42,429 nt of DNA from Microcaldota archaeon (GTDB lineage Archaea; Micrarchaeota; Micrarchaeia; Micrarchaeales; CABMGC01): the NCBI GenBank assembly GCA_021791245.1, contig JAJYWY010000014.1, positions 1-42,429 on the forward strand, given 5' to 3'. The notes under the pieces were generated by a model. It worked only from the letters and a program-made list of their open reading frames with translations. It was not told the origin of the DNA and made no database searches. The first letter of the stretch is position 1, and each line of letters begins with the position of its first letter. Both the position numbers and the translations under genes were made by a program. Shown here one piece after another: positions 42,247 to 42,429 of the stretch.

Positions 42247-42429
42247 ATGGCCGTCATGAAAACTGCATATAAGTATCGTGCATATCCTTCAAAGGAACAG
42301 AAGGCAACACTTAATAGGCAGATGCTCCTAGCAAAGGAACTCTACAATCTGCTTCTTGAAAAGTCAAAGGCATACTATAAGGAAACAGGCAAAACCCTGA
42401 CAGAATACAGAATGAATGTCTGGATTACG
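42247..42429 (+). CDS. tnpB: TnpB (IS200/IS605 accessory nuclease), cut by window end
   Basis: The first 61 codons only, with no stop. MKTAYKYRAYPSKEQKATLN then LLAKELYNLLLEKSK is the OrfB N-terminal helix-turn-helix of TnpB. The family encodes an RNA-guided DNA nuclease; its catalytic core lies outside this window. Compared with the decayed copy at 40283 there are no frame breaks, so this copy may be intact. No tnpA is seen upstream, as in IS1341-type elements. Confidence 0.85.
   Translation, partial: MAVMKTAYKYRAYPSKEQKATLNRQMLLAKELYNLLLEKSKAYYKETGKTLTEYRMNVWIT

Overview
The window looks archaeal, most likely a reduced DPANN genome of the Micrarchaeota/ARMAN type; this placement is an inference. 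The information-processing genes are all archaeal in kind: eL34, eL14, uL1, uL10 and a P1-type stalk protein, RadA, a single MCM, Mre11, prefoldin beta, diphthine synthase, and an archaeal-type CMP kinase. Starts are often preceded by TATA-like boxes, and Ile-ATA and Arg-AGG codons are common. Two thermopsin-like proteins point to an acidic habitat. A tRNA-Arg gene appears to carry an intron in the T-loop, and ankyrin-repeat genes sit among housekeeping genes; both fit small DPANN genomes.

Layout. 1-500: a tRNA-Gln cut by one base at the window edge, a perfect hairpin and a doubtful small secreted protein. 574-5958 (+): a five-gene type IV pilus/type II secretion-like operon with a winged-helix coiled-coil protein, a secretion ATPase, a small coiled-coil protein and two GspF/TadC-like membrane platforms. 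5963-9606 (-): two thermopsin-like proteins, a membrane-anchored thioredoxin-fold protein without its CXXC, and the tRNA-Arg. 9668-11999 (+): a secreted Lon-type (S16) protease and a HIT protein. 11965-16187 (-): agmatinase, ValRS and a UbiA prenyltransferase. 16424-22563 (+): a ParB-like-motif protein of unknown role, then eL34, an unknown protein, CMP kinase, eL14, uL1, uL10, an ankyrin protein, P1 and a ferredoxin.

22866-27619 is accessory: a protein made of tandem 19-residue FwdC/GltB-like turns, a decayed DDE transposase, a two-module Lrp-like regulator, a 600-base sparsely coding stretch and an ankyrin protein. 27701-33546 (-) is a tight eight-gene operon: radA, unknown, dphB, beta-sandwich protein, small unknown, prefoldin beta, DHH phosphoesterase and mre11. 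Between radA and a DUF92 membrane protein lies a UUCG-capped hairpin with a T-run, a candidate small RNA. 34762-37865 (-) holds a presenilin-like protease and MCM; 37956-40115 holds MetRS and a HAD hydrolase. The right end carries TrmJ, SepF and IS200/IS605-type sequences in three states: a right-end scar (about 34640-34762), an internally deleted element (about 40187-40620), and the start of a normal-looking tnpB running off the window (42247 onward).

Reading together: three envelope or secreted proteolysis genes (two thermopsin-like, one Lon-like) lie beside an inactive thioredoxin-fold protein and a pilus-type export machine, suggesting an envelope-directed region. The most unusual observations are the T-loop tRNA intron, the redox-dead thioredoxin-fold protein, the unassigned structured RNA upstream of radA, the ankyrin gene inside the uL1-uL10-P1 stalk operon, the expanded FwdC-like repeat protein, and the graded decay series of IS605 elements.
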